This document shows positions 19,378-28,398 of a stretch of DNA of 64,000 nt, piece after piece; within the stretch, counting starts at the first letter, position 1, and each line of letters begins with the position of its first letter. A model generated the notes under the pieces. That model was not told the origin of the DNA. It saw only the letters and a program-made list of their open reading frames with translations, and ran no database searches. The position numbers and the translations under genes are program-made. Location: NCBI GenBank assembly GCA_002238555.1, contig MPMO01000002.1:62001-126000 (forward strand), written 5' to 3'. The DNA is from Caldilineaceae bacterium bin34. Lineage in GTDB: Bacteria > Chloroflexota > Anaerolineae > Caldilineales > Caldilineaceae.

Positions 19378-20079
19378 CTACAACCCTCCACCCTCCCGGA
19401 GGCGGTAGCCGACACCGTACACCGTCTCGACGAAAACCTGACCGTCGGCCTCGCGGGCCAGCTTGGCCCTCAGATTCTTGACGTGGGCATCCACCGTGCG
19501 CTCAAAGCCGTCGGCCTCGCCGGGCACATCGCCGAACATGTGCTCCAGCAGCTGGGGACGGGAAAGCACCCGCCCCCTGGCATCCACCAGAGCCTCCAAC
19601 AGCGAGAACTCCGTACGGGTCAGGTTCACCGGCCGGGATTTGACCCGTACCTCATAGCGGGCGCGATCCACTTCAATGTCGCCGCTGCGTACCACCTCGT
19701 TCCGGTCCCGGACATCCTGTGTCCGGCGGAGTACCGCGCGCACCCGTGCAGCCAACTCACTCATGCTGAACGGCTTGGTCAGGTAGTCGTCGGCTCCGTA
19801 GCCGAACCCGGTCAGCAGGTCGACTTCGTCCAGCCGCGCGGTCAGGAAAATGACCGGCACGGCATGCTGTCGGCGCAACTCCTGCATGAACTCGAAGCCA
19901 TCCATGCGGGGCATCATCACATCCAGCAGGATCAAGTCCGGCAGCCGGTCCGCGATCCGCTCCAAGGCTTCCACGCCGTCCCCGGCCACGTCGACAGCGT
20001 ATCCCTGCGCCTGCAAATACTGGTGGAGCAAGTTGGTGATTTGATCGTTGTCATCGACGACGAGTAGGTGTTGGGCCAT
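19378..20079 (-). CDS. OmpR/PhoB-family response regulator
   Basis: 233 residues. The receiver domain has the acidic pair DD near residues 9-10, the phosphorylated Asp at 53 (LLDVMMP) and the Lys in LTKPF. A winged-helix DNA-binding domain follows, with the LTRTEFSLLEALVDARGRVLS and ERTVDAHVKNLRAKL motifs of the OmpR class. It lies between the secreted Met/His-rich protein gene (88 bp upstream) and its kinase. A pair of 11-bp-spaced repeats ahead of the operon (21731-21750) is a good candidate for its own binding site. Confidence 0.94.
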   Translation of the reverse strand: MAQHLLVVDDNDQITNLLHQYLQAQGYAVDVAGDGVEALERIADRLPDLILLDVMMPRMDGFEFMQELRRQHAVPVIFLTARLDEVDLLTGFGYGADDYLTKPFSMSELAARVRAVLRRTQDVRDRNEVVRSGDIEVDRARYEVRVKSRPVNLTRTEFSLLEALVDARGRVLSRPQLLEHMFGDVPGEADGFERTVDAHVKNLRAKLAREADGQVFVETVYGVGYRLREGGGL

Positions 20080-20107
20080 GGTGGATCCACCTGTTAATCA
20101 AGGCACA

Positions 20108-20136
20108 ACCCGGCCGCCATCTCCCGGCGGCCGGGT
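20108..20136 (-). terminator. Strong GC stem-loop between the secreted-protein gene and the response regulator
   Basis: An 11-bp perfect stem (ACCCGGCCGCC/GGCGGCCGGGT) with a 7-base loop occupies the 88-bp gap. On the minus transcript it is followed by only a weak T-rich stretch (TTGTGCCTTGATT), so it may stop part of the transcription and leave the regulator expressed at a lower level than the secreted protein. Confidence 0.55.
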
Positions 20137-20167
20137 CTTGGATGCTTCCGATGAAGCACCCAACTGT

Positions 20168-21622
20168 CTACTGCTCCATGGCGTCCGCCGCGGTCAGCAA
20201 CATCAGCATGTCGAAGGCATCTTCCTGTGTAATCAGACCTTCGTCGATGGCTGCATCCAGTCCCTCCAAGAGGGCCTGCACAACCATGGCCTCCATCTCC
20301 GCCTCCGGTATGCCGGTCGTTTCGGCCAGTGACTCCACGATGGCGGATCCGACCACGTCCAGCACAACCGGAACCATGGCCGCCACGTTGTGTTCCAAGC
20401 CCATCATATCGGGCTCGAAACCACCCACCAAAGGCTCGATGGACACGTCCATGCCGTCCTCGTCCATGAGGGCTGGCTGGCCGCCGCGCATTCGTTCCAT
20501 CCGCATACGGTCCGGAGACTCGATATCGCGCCGGGCGGCCTCGGGAGCGAATTCGCGCTTGTCGAACCGACTCCAAGCCTCCGACTGGTCGGCTTCGCCG
20601 TACTTGCGGCCGAACCGGTCGTTGTTGGACCGGGCACCCTCAGGCATGAAGCCATTCTTGTCGAACTCCTTCCCGTGCTCAACACCATCGCGCTCGGCAT
20701 GGACGCCGTCCGCTTCCTGGCTCCGGTACCGACGGGCCATGGCAGCCCCAACGTCGCCATGCCGGCTCCAGGCCTCGGGACCCCTGGGTTTGCCATACAT
20801 GTTGTCCTTGTGGCCGGGTCCATCCCCGCTCTTGGCGACAGCCTTGTCCTGGGCCGAATGGCGCCATGCAGATGCCTGTTCGGCCTTCCAAGCCGATACC
20901 TTCGGGTTCATGCGGTGCTGCTGCGCGGCGGTCCGCATATTCATGTCCTGACCGTCATGCGTCTTACCGTACTGATGTCCAGCATCCTGCATGTGGAATT
21001 CCGCATGCATTTGCTGGAACCGGTATCGCATTGCGCCGGCGCGGGCCGTCCCCGACCGTTCCGGGCCGGGACCATAGGCAGGTCCGCGTGCTGATCGCAT
21101 TTCCTCCGTCCCGCGCGGTCCGTACTGCCATGTCTCGCCTTCCAACTGCCACCGGCTGCGCGGACCGATCGGACCGCTCCCGGCAAGATCGGCGGACCGA
21201 GGTCCGAATGTGGGGCGTGCGCTGCGGAGGGGAACCAGGCCATGGTCCTGGCCGATGGCCATGAGTTTGGTGCGGTACAGCTGCAGGAAGCCGAAGAGCT
21301 CCCGCGGTTCAAGGCCGTAGGTCGCGGACAGGTCCGCCATCATCCGTCGCGTGTTGGCTCCCGGTTCGATGTCCGAAGCAGTAAAGAGGAGCATGTCGAC
21401 GAGCGATGCCGCCTCATCGGCACTCAGCCCGAACTCGGCACCGAGTTCGGCGGCGGCGGCATGGGCTGCGGCCAGGAATTCATCCTTGACGGACGTCTTC
21501 TGTTCCGCATCGGGCCGCGCCTGCGCCAGGGCCGCGCCCGACATCAAGAGGGTGAAGACAAGGAACGAGGCGAAGGCCAGCCCCAAACAGCGGCCGGCTT
21601 GGGGATTCAACTTGGTAACCAT
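20168..21622 (-). CDS. Secreted Met/His-rich protein of unknown function
   Basis: About 484 residues. A signal peptide is clear: basic N-terminus, hydrophobic stretch LGLAFASFLVFTLLMSGAALA with cleavage probably after ALA. Residues about 45-110 form a helical domain. The middle (about 160-390) is low-complexity and charged, rich in Met, His, Arg, Asp and Tyr with no Cys (for example FQQMHAEFHMQDAGHQYGK). The C-terminal part (about 395-480) is Met-rich and acidic with an EF-like helical look. I know no family. Met/His enrichment suggests periplasmic or surface metal (copper or silver) binding, but this is inference from composition only. The ATG at 21622 has AGGATG eight bases upstream and is preferred to 21631. 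It is the first gene of an operon with a two-component system. Confidence 0.75.
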   Translation of the reverse strand: MVTKLNPQAGRCLGLAFASFLVFTLLMSGAALAQARPDAEQKTSVKDEFLAAAHAAAAELGAEFGLSADEAASLVDMLLFTASDIEPGANTRRMMADLSATYGLEPRELFGFLQLYRTKLMAIGQDHGLVPLRSARPTFGPRSADLAGSGPIGPRSRWQLEGETWQYGPRGTEEMRSARGPAYGPGPERSGTARAGAMRYRFQQMHAEFHMQDAGHQYGKTHDGQDMNMRTAAQQHRMNPKVSAWKAEQASAWRHSAQDKAVAKSGDGPGHKDNMYGKPRGPEAWSRHGDVGAAMARRYRSQEADGVHAERDGVEHGKEFDKNGFMPEGARSNNDRFGRKYGEADQSEAWSRFDKREFAPEAARRDIESPDRMRMERMRGGQPALMDEDGMDVSIEPLVGGFEPDMMGLEHNVAAMVPVVLDVVGSAIVESLAETTGIPEAEMEAMVVQALLEGLDAAIDEGLITQEDAFDMLMLLTAADAMEQ

Positions 21623-21730
21623 AAATTGCATCCTGTTGCGATGGGATCGGATGGACGGGTCCGCAGCGCTCCGGAATGTGCTCCGGAGGCAGCCGTGGTG
21701 TCCAATTCATGACGGCCAGTCTAGAAACCA

Positions 21731-21750
21731 AATGTGAACGCAATGTGAAC
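21731..21750 (-). promoter_or_regulatory. 11-bp-spaced direct repeat, candidate OmpR/PhoB-type regulator site
   Basis: Read on the minus strand, GTTCACATT occurs twice, with starts exactly 11 bases apart (GTTCACATTGC GTTCACATT), about 110-130 bases upstream of the secreted-protein start. Two tandem 11-bp half sites are the known geometry of OmpR/PhoB regulators. It also lies about 130 bases ahead of the divergent mannonate dehydratase gene. Confidence 0.55.
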
Positions 21751-21876
21751 TTCTTCTGCAGGGATCTTGTCGGCGGACACAGGACTTCGCGCCGGTCGCA
21801 GACCTCGATCGCTACAATTCCCGTCTTGCCTGCGGCGCCTCCCGCCGAACACAGATCTTAAGGTGGCCATTCCGCG

Positions 21877-22944
21877 ATGAAACTGGGCCTTGGTCTTTAC
21901 CGACACATGCTGCACACGGACAATTTCCGTTTTGTCCGACAAGCAGGCGCCACCCACATTGTGGCCCATCTGACCGACTATTTCAGCGATGGCCCGCGCA
22001 TTCCCACCCAGGAGGACGACGGCTGGGGCTGGGCCAATCCGGATCTCGAACCCTGGTCCGCCGAGTCCCTTTCCGGCCTGCGACGGAGCATTCAGGCCGA
22101 GGGCCTGGAACTGGCGGCATTGGAGAACTTCAGTCCCGCCCACTGGTACGACATCCTTTTGGACGGTCCCAGACGGGACGAACAGATCGCAACGATTCAG
22201 GCCATCGTCCGCAATCTCGGGGAAGCCGGCATCCCGGTCATGGGCTACAACTTCAGCATCGCCGGTGTTTGGGGCCATGTGGAAGGCCCCTGGGCCCGCG
22301 GCGGTGCCGAGTCGGTCGGCTTCCTGGGTCCGGACGGCCCGCGGGAGACGCCCATCGCCAACGGCACCATCTGGAACATGACCTACGACCCGGAGGCTCC
22401 CACCGGCACGGTTTCGGCGGTTGGCCGCAAGGAATTGTGGTCGCGCCTGGACCGGTTTCTGGGGGAAGTCCTGCCGGTGGCGGAAGAAGCCGGCGTGGCC
22501 CTGGCCCTGCATCCCGACGACCCCCCAATGCCCACGCTGCGCGGAACCGCACGCCTCGTGTACCAGCCCCGGATGTATCAGGATGTGCTGGACCTGCACG
22601 CCAGCCCCAGCAACAAGCTGGAATACTGCGTGGGTTCGTTGGCGGAGATGACCGAGGGCGACATTTATGCGTTCACCGAACAGTACAGCCAACAGGATGC
22701 AATCGGCTACGTGCACTTCCGCAACGTCTTGGGCAAGGTACCCCGGTACCGCGAAGTGTTCGTGGACGAGGGTGATGTGGACATGGAGCGCATCGTGGCC
22801 ATCCTGGCCACCAACGATTTTGATGGTGTCCTGATTCCGGACCATACCCCGCAGATGACCTGCGAAGCCCCCTGGCACGCGGGCATGGCCTACGCCTTGG
22901 GCTACATGCGCGGGATCATGCGGGCCCAGGGGATCAGTCTCTGA
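21877..22944 (+). CDS. uxuA: Mannonate dehydratase (UxuA family)
   Basis: It converts D-mannonate to 2-keto-3-deoxygluconate in glucuronate breakdown. The 355-residue protein has the UxuA TIM-barrel features: MGYNFSIAGVWGHVEGP, the His-Pro-Asp-Asp-Pro-Pro motif in ALHPDDPPMPTLRGTARLV, EYCVGSLAEM, YVHFRNVLG and VLIPDHTPQM near the end. These include the metal-binding His, Cys and Asp positions of the family. The canonical length is about 350-400. The next gene overlaps its stop codon (TGATG), so the two are translationally coupled. Confidence 0.93.
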   Translation: MKLGLGLYRHMLHTDNFRFVRQAGATHIVAHLTDYFSDGPRIPTQEDDGWGWANPDLEPWSAESLSGLRRSIQAEGLELAALENFSPAHWYDILLDGPRRDEQIATIQAIVRNLGEAGIPVMGYNFSIAGVWGHVEGPWARGGAESVGFLGPDGPRETPIANGTIWNMTYDPEAPTGTVSAVGRKELWSRLDRFLGEVLPVAEEAGVALALHPDDPPMPTLRGTARLVYQPRMYQDVLDLHASPSNKLEYCVGSLAEMTEGDIYAFTEQYSQQDAIGYVHFRNVLGKVPRYREVFVDEGDVDMERIVAILATNDFDGVLIPDHTPQMTCEAPWHAGMAYALGYMRGIMRAQGISL

Positions 22945-23687
22945 TGGCTGCCCCCAAGGCGGGCTACAGGGACACAACCCTGCCATGCAGTGATGGCCGG
23001 GGCTGGGAGAACCTCTGTCGTGCCCTGGCGGACAAGCGGTCCCGCCAGGAAGAGGAGCTGGACTGGCACCTGCCGGCCGATGCGCCATTGCCGTACCGAT
23101 ATCGCTGGGAACACGTCAAGGATGTGGTCGAGAATGCGAGGCTGCTGGCCCGGCGGCTGGGTGCGGACGAAGATGCCTGCGTGGCTGCGGCCTGGCTGCA
23201 CGACATCCGCAAGTTGGAGGACCAGCACGGTCGCCGCGGTGCCGACGAAGCCGTACAGGTTCTGAAGGCAACGGACTTCCCGCAGTACAAGATCCGGACC
23301 GTGGCGATCGCCATTCGTCTGCACGAAGGGTTCTCGTCGGGACGCAGAACCAAACCGCTGGAACCCCTTGAGGCGGCGATCCTGTGGGACGCGGACAAGC
23401 TCACCAAGCTTGGTGTTCCGCAACTGGCCCACATTCTGGGTACGGCGCGGGCCATGCACATCACCCAAGAGGAACGCCTGGCGCTAGCCGAGTCCTATGC
23501 GCTCGAATTCGTCGCCCATACGGCCGAGAGCATGAATACCGAACCAGCCCTCCGCATCGCCCGCATCCGGTACCGCGAGATGGTGGAATTCGTGCAGGTC
23601 TGGCGGCGCCAGATCGACGACCCGTTTGGTGAGCCCGCGGATGACCAGCCACGGATCCCGGCCTCATCCCGGATACCGGAGGCCTGA
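22944..23687 (+). CDS. HD-domain phosphohydrolase
   Basis: A 247-residue protein. The HD metal-binding motifs are visible: His57 in RWEHVKDVV, His86-Asp87 in AAAWLHDIRK, and an Asp in ILWDADKLTKLG near residue 148. The family hydrolyses phosphate esters or nucleotides; this substrate is unknown. The start overlaps the uxuA stop by one base, which suggests a linked role in uronate metabolism or simple co-expression. The C-terminal 25 residues are Pro/Arg-rich and not part of the domain. Confidence 0.85.
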   Translation: MAAPKAGYRDTTLPCSDGRGWENLCRALADKRSRQEEELDWHLPADAPLPYRYRWEHVKDVVENARLLARRLGADEDACVAAAWLHDIRKLEDQHGRRGADEAVQVLKATDFPQYKIRTVAIAIRLHEGFSSGRRTKPLEPLEAAILWDADKLTKLGVPQLAHILGTARAMHITQEERLALAESYALEFVAHTAESMNTEPALRIARIRYREMVEFVQVWRRQIDDPFGEPADDQPRIPASSRIPEA

Positions 23688-23723
23688 CGTGTGCCCCATC
23701 CGCCGACCAGGGGTGTCGCGCCG

Positions 23724-24260
23724 TCAGGGCTCCAAGTCCACCGGGGCGTGCATGCGGTACCTGAAGTCGCAATGGGTGGCACCTTCCATGATGGTCCGGG
23801 TTCGGATCAGATCCACCGATGCGTTGTACCCCTCGATCAGAGCGTAGTCGCGCGCACACGACAGAATTGATCCAAGTTCCTCCATGCCAATCTCGCGGTA
23901 CATCTCCGCATAGCGGCACCGGGTCACATTGAAGTCGAACGAATCCCCGGAGCTGGCCAGGACATCGGTTTCCAGGGCTCCGCCGCGCTTCCAGGCCTCC
24001 ATGGTCCCGGCAAAGTCGTCCAAGTCGTTGCCTTCGCCGGACAGGCGCATGGCGCGGCCTTGGCTGCGCGCAATCTCCACAATCGTAGAGCGGACGATCT
24101 CCAGAACTCTGTCCCGTCCAAAGGCCTCTGCGAACGCATCAATCATAGGGCCCAAAATGCGGGCTTCAATCTCCCGCCGAACCAGGACTCCCACCTGCTC
24201 GTTGAGGGTGTCGGGCCTGGGTACCGCCTTCGTTTCGTCCTGCATGTCCGCCTGTTCCAT
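23724..24260 (-). CDS. L-2-amino-thiazoline-4-carboxylic acid hydrolase-like protein
   Basis: About 178 residues. The C-terminal part has the family pattern FNVTRCRYAEMYREIGMEEL, a Cys-containing helix SILSCARDYALIEGY, and a final RTRTIMEGATHCDFRYR. The named member opens the thiazoline ring in conversion to L-cysteine, but most homologues are uncharacterised, so the substrate here is open. The ATG at 24260 has GGA eight bases upstream; longer starts have no support. It converges on the HD gene with 36 bp between the stops. Confidence 0.75.
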   Translation of the reverse strand: MEQADMQDETKAVPRPDTLNEQVGVLVRREIEARILGPMIDAFAEAFGRDRVLEIVRSTIVEIARSQGRAMRLSGEGNDLDDFAGTMEAWKRGGALETDVLASSGDSFDFNVTRCRYAEMYREIGMEELGSILSCARDYALIEGYNASVDLIRTRTIMEGATHCDFRYRMHAPVDLEP

Positions 24261-24375
24261 TTGTCTTGTCCGTTCCCGGTATATGGCAATTCGCGCTCGG
24301 TTGATGGACGCGGGTCCTGGTGCTTTCCACAACTCGAGGCTGGACTGGGCAGTTTCGGGCGATTGCCTGGTCCTA

Positions 24376-24412
24376 CCCCGTCGCATCGCCTTGACTTGAC
24401 GATGCGACGGGG
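24376..24412. other. Perfect 13-bp inverted repeat
   Basis: CCCCGTCGCATCG and its exact complement are separated by 11 bases. It lies between the brnA remnant and the ATC-hydrolase-like gene and could end brnT transcription, although no T run follows on either strand. The rest of the 24261-24521 interval has nothing I recognise. Confidence 0.6.
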
Positions 24413-24521
24413 ATTTGCCTGGACCGCTTACCGAAAGCCCTGCACGTGGGAACCGGAGGCAGCGCGTCCCCGCGCTTGCCCCCGGCTCCTGGCTACGGCA
24501 ATACCTCGCTGCGAGGTCGGC

Positions 24522-24578
24522 TCATGCCGTGTCGTGCTGCTGCTTGATCCAGTCTTGCAGGGCCTGATCGAGGTGCCG
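24522..24578 (-). pseudogene. C-terminal remnant of a BrnA-type antitoxin
   Basis: Directly downstream of brnT a minus-strand frame reads RHLDQALQDWIKQQHDTA and stops. This matches the C-terminal helix of BrnA (typically an INAALREWLK-like stretch). The ribbon-helix-helix DNA-binding and toxin-binding part is gone. The match is short but its position, just after brnT, is exactly where brnA should be. Confidence 0.55.
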
Positions 24579-24586
24579 TGTCGGGG

Positions 24587-24856
24587 TCAAAACCTCGATC
24601 CATAGAGCTTTCGTTCTCGGTCATTGGTTTTCCTCATGCTGATGATTCTGCACGCGTTGTCGCGAGGCGTCCAGACAGGAACCACCATTGCATCGTCCAG
24701 AAAGCCCAGGGTGATCAAGCGAATCTCACCATGGCCTCGCCGATCGTCCTCGACGGTCAACGTCGCGCCCCCCAGGACATCCGCCGCCCGTGCCATGTCC
24801 AATCCTCGGACCTCGATCGTCTTCGCGCGTTTCTCCTCGTCGAACTCGATCCGCAT
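24587..24856 (-). CDS. brnT: BrnT-family toxin (DUF497), apparently without its antitoxin
   Basis: An 89-residue protein with the BrnT signature order: EFDEEKRAKTIEVRGLD at the start, a central EDDRRGHGEIRLITLGFLD and the terminal RIISMRKTNDRERKLY. BrnT is a ribonuclease toxin with a RelE-like fold. Catalytic Arg and Glu positions appear kept. The partner brnA is reduced to about 18 codons, so the toxin may be inactive, silent or countered by an antitoxin elsewhere. No clear ribosome site precedes the ATG at 24856, which would fit low expression. Confidence 0.85.
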   Translation of the reverse strand: MRIEFDEEKRAKTIEVRGLDMARAADVLGGATLTVEDDRRGHGEIRLITLGFLDDAMVVPVWTPRDNACRIISMRKTNDRERKLYGSRF

Positions 24857-25023
24857 GGATTAATGTTGCTGTAGAAATCGGAGGAACAAGAAGGGGCTTA
24901 TATATCTGACTACGCAGTCGGTGCGACAGGCATAACCCTGTATATTTGTGCTATAATGGTGTCCTGCAAACAAGAGAGCCCGACGGCAATCGGACTCCCC
25001 ACCGGACAAGAAGTAGCAGTTCC

Positions 25024-25509
25024 GTGCCCGACACCCACCATCCTGCAACAGAGGCCCCGGAGACCGTGCACCGCACGGTGCGCCTGCGCCTGTATCCGGG
25101 CGACGCCGCGACGGGCATCCTGCTGACGGCCGTCGCCGGGGCCTGCCGCCATGTCTGGAACCACATGCTGGCCGACCAGGAGCGCCGGTACCGCCTGTGG
25201 CAGGCCTACAGGATTGGCCCCAAGCCCGTTCCGACCTTCTTCACCCTGGGCCGGCGGTTCACGGTCCTGCGCAACGACCCGGACCACGCCTGGCTGAAGG
25301 ACTACCCGTTTGCCTGTGTGCGCTACAGCCTGAAGTGCCTGGCCGACGCCTACCAGCGGTACCGCAAGGATCCCCAAACCGAAGGCAAGCCCCGCTTCAA
25401 GGCCCGGCACTTCACCGTGCCGGCCTTCACCATTCCCGAGGCCGTCAAGCTGGACGGGGACCGCCTGCGCGTGCCCAAGGTCGGCTGTCCGGACGAACCT
25501 CGCCGGTAA
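25024..25509 (+). pseudogene. N-terminal fragment of a second tnpB
   Basis: About 160 codons match the N-terminal part of TnpB: HRTVRLRLYPGD, GACRHVWNHMLADQERRYR, FFTLGRRFTVLRND and KPRFKARHFTVPAF, ending at LRVPKVG near 25484. The RuvC and zinc-finger halves are absent. It parallels the tnpB at 16373 in sequence but is a separate copy. A TATAAT-like box lies just upstream at about 24952, possibly the element's own promoter. Confidence 0.8.
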
Positions 25510-25532
25510 GCGGATGCGTGCTTCGCTAATAT

Positions 25533-25576
25533 GTAGATCGACCCGATCACCTCCGTAGATCGACCCGATCACCTCC
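25533..25576. repeat. 22-bp perfect tandem duplication
   Basis: GTAGATCGACCCGATCACCT plus CC occurs twice in a row, immediately after the broken tnpB end. It may be a scar of the deletion that removed the rest of the element. The 25577-25779 stretch up to the next gene shows nothing recognisable. Confidence 0.9.
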
Positions 25577-25779
25577 GCGCGGCCTTCCCGCACCATGCAG
25601 CATGCCAACCTGTCCAATCCGACGCGGGCCGGCCAATGTTTGTGCACAACCAGCAGCCGGAACATCCCGCGTTTCCCAATGACGCCATCCGTGACCGGAG
25701 CACCTTGCGCCGGAAGTCCACCCCTGTGCTGAATCTCCCGGTTTCCCCCTTCTCCGCCCAAACCGCGGACAGACCACCG

Positions 25780-27189
25780 ATGAAGGCTCAATGGGCACCG
25801 GTAGTCTCTTCGGCAGTCGTCGGTACAGCGGCCCTGCTCGCAACCGGCTTGACAGTCGCCGGCCATGCCACGACCGTGGTTGTGCTGGTTGTGGTCGGTG
25901 CCGTGCTGGCGGCATCCCTGTGCTGGCCCGACTGCGGGTTGTCGGGCGTGGTACTCACTGCCGTCCTTCTGCCCTTCGCCGTGCTGCCGGTGGACTTCGG
26001 CCTCAAACCGTCGCTCCTCAATGTTGCCCTGGGCCTGGTGCTGGTGCGCTGGGCGGTGGCCGGCATCCGGGGAGAACTGGAGCCCGTCCACCTGTTCAGT
26101 GTGGCCCCGGCCCTGTTGTTCGCGCTCCTGTACACGGCTGCCGTATTCTGGGGCTTCAACTTCGAGACGCCGTCCGCCTTTGAACTCCGCAAGACCACCG
26201 AGTACCTGATGGGCCTGATGCTGTTTCCAGTGGCGCTGACGACCCTGACCACCGTCCGCCGCATCCGCATCGTGGTGACCGCGCTGGCTGTCGGCGGCAC
26301 CGTCGCCGCCCTGGCTGCGCTCTTCCTTTACTTTGTGCCCCGCACGGCTGCCGCGAACATCCTGGGCAGCCTGGCCGTATTCGACTACCCGGAGGGGCAT
26401 GCCGCCCTGCGCTACCTCAACGACAATCCCTTGGAGGCCATGCGGGCCATCGGCCTGTCCACGGACCCCAACCTCTTGGGTGCAGTGTGCGTGCTGACCG
26501 CCGCAGTCCTGCTGCCCTTTCTCTTCCGGTGGCAGTCGCCCACGGTGCAAATCGCGGCCGGCCTGGCCTTGGCCGTGGTGGCGGCCGCCACCTACCTTAC
26601 CTACAGTCGCAACGCCCTCCTGGCCATCGGAACCATCGGGCTGTTCCTGGCAGTGTTCCGCCATCGCATCCTGCTGCCCGCGGGCGGAGGGCTGGCCCTG
26701 CTGCTGGTCCTGCTGCCCCAGACACAGGGTTATGTCCGGCGTCTGGCGGAGGGCTTCATGGGTCGGGACCTGGCCACGCGCATGCGCCTGACCGAGTACG
26801 CCAACGCCCTGGAAATCGTGCGGGAGTGGCCCTGGACCGGCCTTGGTTTCTTTGGCTCGCCGGCCGTGGACCTGGAAATGGGCGTGTCCATGATCTATCT
26901 GGCCGTAGCCTCGACGATGGGGGTTCCGGCCCTGCTGCTGTTCTGCGGAATCCTGCTGGCGCCGCTGCTTCAATTCCTGGGAACCCCGTGGCGCAGACAT
27001 CCGCTGGAACCCTGGGTGCTGGGATTGGCAGGCGCAGTCATCGGCCTGGTCATGACCGGCATATTCGACCACTTCTACGTCAATCTGCTGTATCCTCACA
27101 TGTCCGCCCTGTACTGGCTGTTGCTGGGTGCCTGCACGGCGGCCCTGCGCCTGGTGCGCTCCGACCGCGGCCTTGTCAAAACCGCATGA
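25780..27189 (+). CDS. O-antigen ligase/polymerase-like (Wzy_C) membrane protein
   Basis: About 469 residues with ten or more hydrophobic segments and a large non-hydrophobic loop near residues 330-380, the pattern of O-antigen ligases and Wzy polymerases. The region around [20 protein letters not shown] corresponds to the Wzy_C domain, with the conserved Ser-Arg. It would act on lipid-linked glycans at the cytoplasmic membrane. The ATG at 25780 is chosen because it precedes the first membrane segment; the upstream 48 codons look non-coding. Its stop overlaps the lipA start (ATGA), so the two are coupled, though they share no obvious pathway. Confidence 0.75.
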   Translation: MKAQWAPVVSSAVVGTAALLATGLTVAGHATTVVVLVVVGAVLAASLCWPDCGLSGVVLTAVLLPFAVLPVDFGLKPSLLNVALGLVLVRWAVAGIRGELEPVHLFSVAPALLFALLYTAAVFWGFNFETPSAFELRKTTEYLMGLMLFPVALTTLTTVRRIRIVVTALAVGGTVAALAALFLYFVPRTAAANILGSLAVFDYPEGHAALRYLNDNPLEAMRAIGLSTDPNLLGAVCVLTAAVLLPFLFRWQSPTVQIAAGLALAVVAAATYLTYSRNALLAIGTIGLFLAVFRHRILLPAGGGLALLLVLLPQTQGYVRRLAEGFMGRDLATRMRLTEYANALEIVREWPWTGLGFFGSPAVDLEMGVSMIYLAVASTMGVPALLLFCGILLAPLLQFLGTPWRRHPLEPWVLGLAGAVIGLVMTGIFDHFYVNLLYPHMSALYWLLLGACTAALRLVRSDRGLVKTA

Positions 27190-28145
27190 CCCTGTCCACC
27201 AAGCCTCCCACCGGCCAGACCATCGCCCTTGAGGCAAGACCTGCCGCCGCAGGCAACCTGACGCGCGGGCGCCGGCCTTCCTGGCTGAGGGTGCGTCCCG
27301 CCGACAGCCCGCAGGTGCGGGAACTGCGCAACCTGTTTCGCGGCCAGTCGCTGCACACCGTGTGCGAGGAGGCCCTTTGCCCCAACCTCGCCGAATGCTG
27401 GGCGCGGGGCACGGCCACTTTCCTGCTGATGGGCGACACCTGCACGCGCAGCTGCGGGTTCTGCAAGATCAAGACCGGTCGGGGCATCGAGTTGGACCCG
27501 GACGAACCGCGGCGCGTGGCCGAAAGCGTGCAGGCCATGGGGCTGAACCACGCCGTCCTGACCAGCGTCAACCGGGACGAACAGCCGGACGGCGGCGCCT
27601 GGGTGTTCGCCGAAAGCATCCACTGGATCCGCAGCCTGGTCCCGGGCTGCACCGTCGAGGTGCTGATCCCGGACTTCCAGGGCAGCCGCGAGGCCCTGGC
27701 CAAGGTGCTGGCCGCCCAGCCGGAGATTCTCAACCACAACATCGAGACGGTTCCGCGCCTGTATCGGACGGTGCGTCCCCAGGCCCGGTACCACCAAAGC
27801 CTGGAACTGCTGCGCCGGGCCAAAGGGCTGGAAGGGCGCGCGGTGACCAAGTCCGGCCTGATGCTGGGTCTGGGGGAGACCCGTCGGGAAGTGCTGGACG
27901 TCATGGACGACCTGCGCGCCCACGATGTTGAAATCCTGACATTGGGCCAGTACCTGCAGCCGAGTCGTTTCCATCTGCCGGTGGATCGGTATGTGCATCC
28001 GGACGAATTCGACGACCTGCGGACGGAAGGGGAGCACCGCGGCTTTCGCTGGGTCGAAAGCGGTCCGCTGGTCCGCAGCAGCTACCATGCGGACGGCCAG
28101 GCCCACCTGACTGATCGCCCCCTCCCCGCGACCACCTCGCACTGA
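27186..28145 (+). CDS. lipA: Lipoyl synthase
   Basis: A radical-SAM enzyme that inserts two sulfurs into octanoyl chains on lipoyl domains. The auxiliary cluster Cys set [12 protein letters not shown] (CX4CX5C) and the radical-SAM set CTRSCGFC (CX3CX2C) are both complete, and the C-terminal [14 protein letters not shown] supplies the RSSY serine ligand. 319 residues is normal for the family. Its ATG overlaps the stop of the O-antigen-ligase-like gene. No lipB is visible nearby. Confidence 0.95.
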   Translation: MTLSTKPPTGQTIALEARPAAAGNLTRGRRPSWLRVRPADSPQVRELRNLFRGQSLHTVCEEALCPNLAECWARGTATFLLMGDTCTRSCGFCKIKTGRGIELDPDEPRRVAESVQAMGLNHAVLTSVNRDEQPDGGAWVFAESIHWIRSLVPGCTVEVLIPDFQGSREALAKVLAAQPEILNHNIETVPRLYRTVRPQARYHQSLELLRRAKGLEGRAVTKSGLMLGLGETRREVLDVMDDLRAHDVEILTLGQYLQPSRFHLPVDRYVHPDEFDDLRTEGEHRGFRWVESGPLVRSSYHADGQAHLTDRPLPATTSH

Positions 28146-28240
28146 CGGCCTCGCGGCCGGATCCGGGCAGGTCGTGCAGGCGCGCATGAGGGTTTCGCCG
28201 GACCCGATTCCAGTCAGTCCCGAGAAGCAGACCTTGCTCC

Positions 28241-28369
28241 ATGTCTTTTGCCCCCGCCTCCCATCGCTACGACGGCATGGTCTACCGCCGCCGTGGCCGC
28301 AGCCTGGAGTTCACCCCGGACGAACTGGAGGCAATCGGCCGCGTGCTTGCAAGCCCCCGCCTAACGAAG
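28241..28369 (+). pseudogene. Aldo/keto reductase remnant: N-terminus joined to C-terminus
   Basis: The frame begins MSFAPASHRYDGMVYRRRGR, which matches the first 20 residues of L-glyceraldehyde-3-phosphate-reductase-type aldo/keto reductases. It goes straight on to LEFTPDELEAIGRVLAS, which matches their last helix. The 280 or so residues between, with the catalytic Tyr, are missing. This points to one internal deletion. The remaining frame runs on into the upp 3' end and is not meaningful there. Confidence 0.55.
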
Positions 28370-28398
28370 TGTGACCGGCCGCGGCCGGAGGACAGCCC

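Noticed and set aside
24910-27237. 775-codon minus-strand open frame
   Set aside because: Mirror of the O-antigen-ligase-like gene, without motifs.
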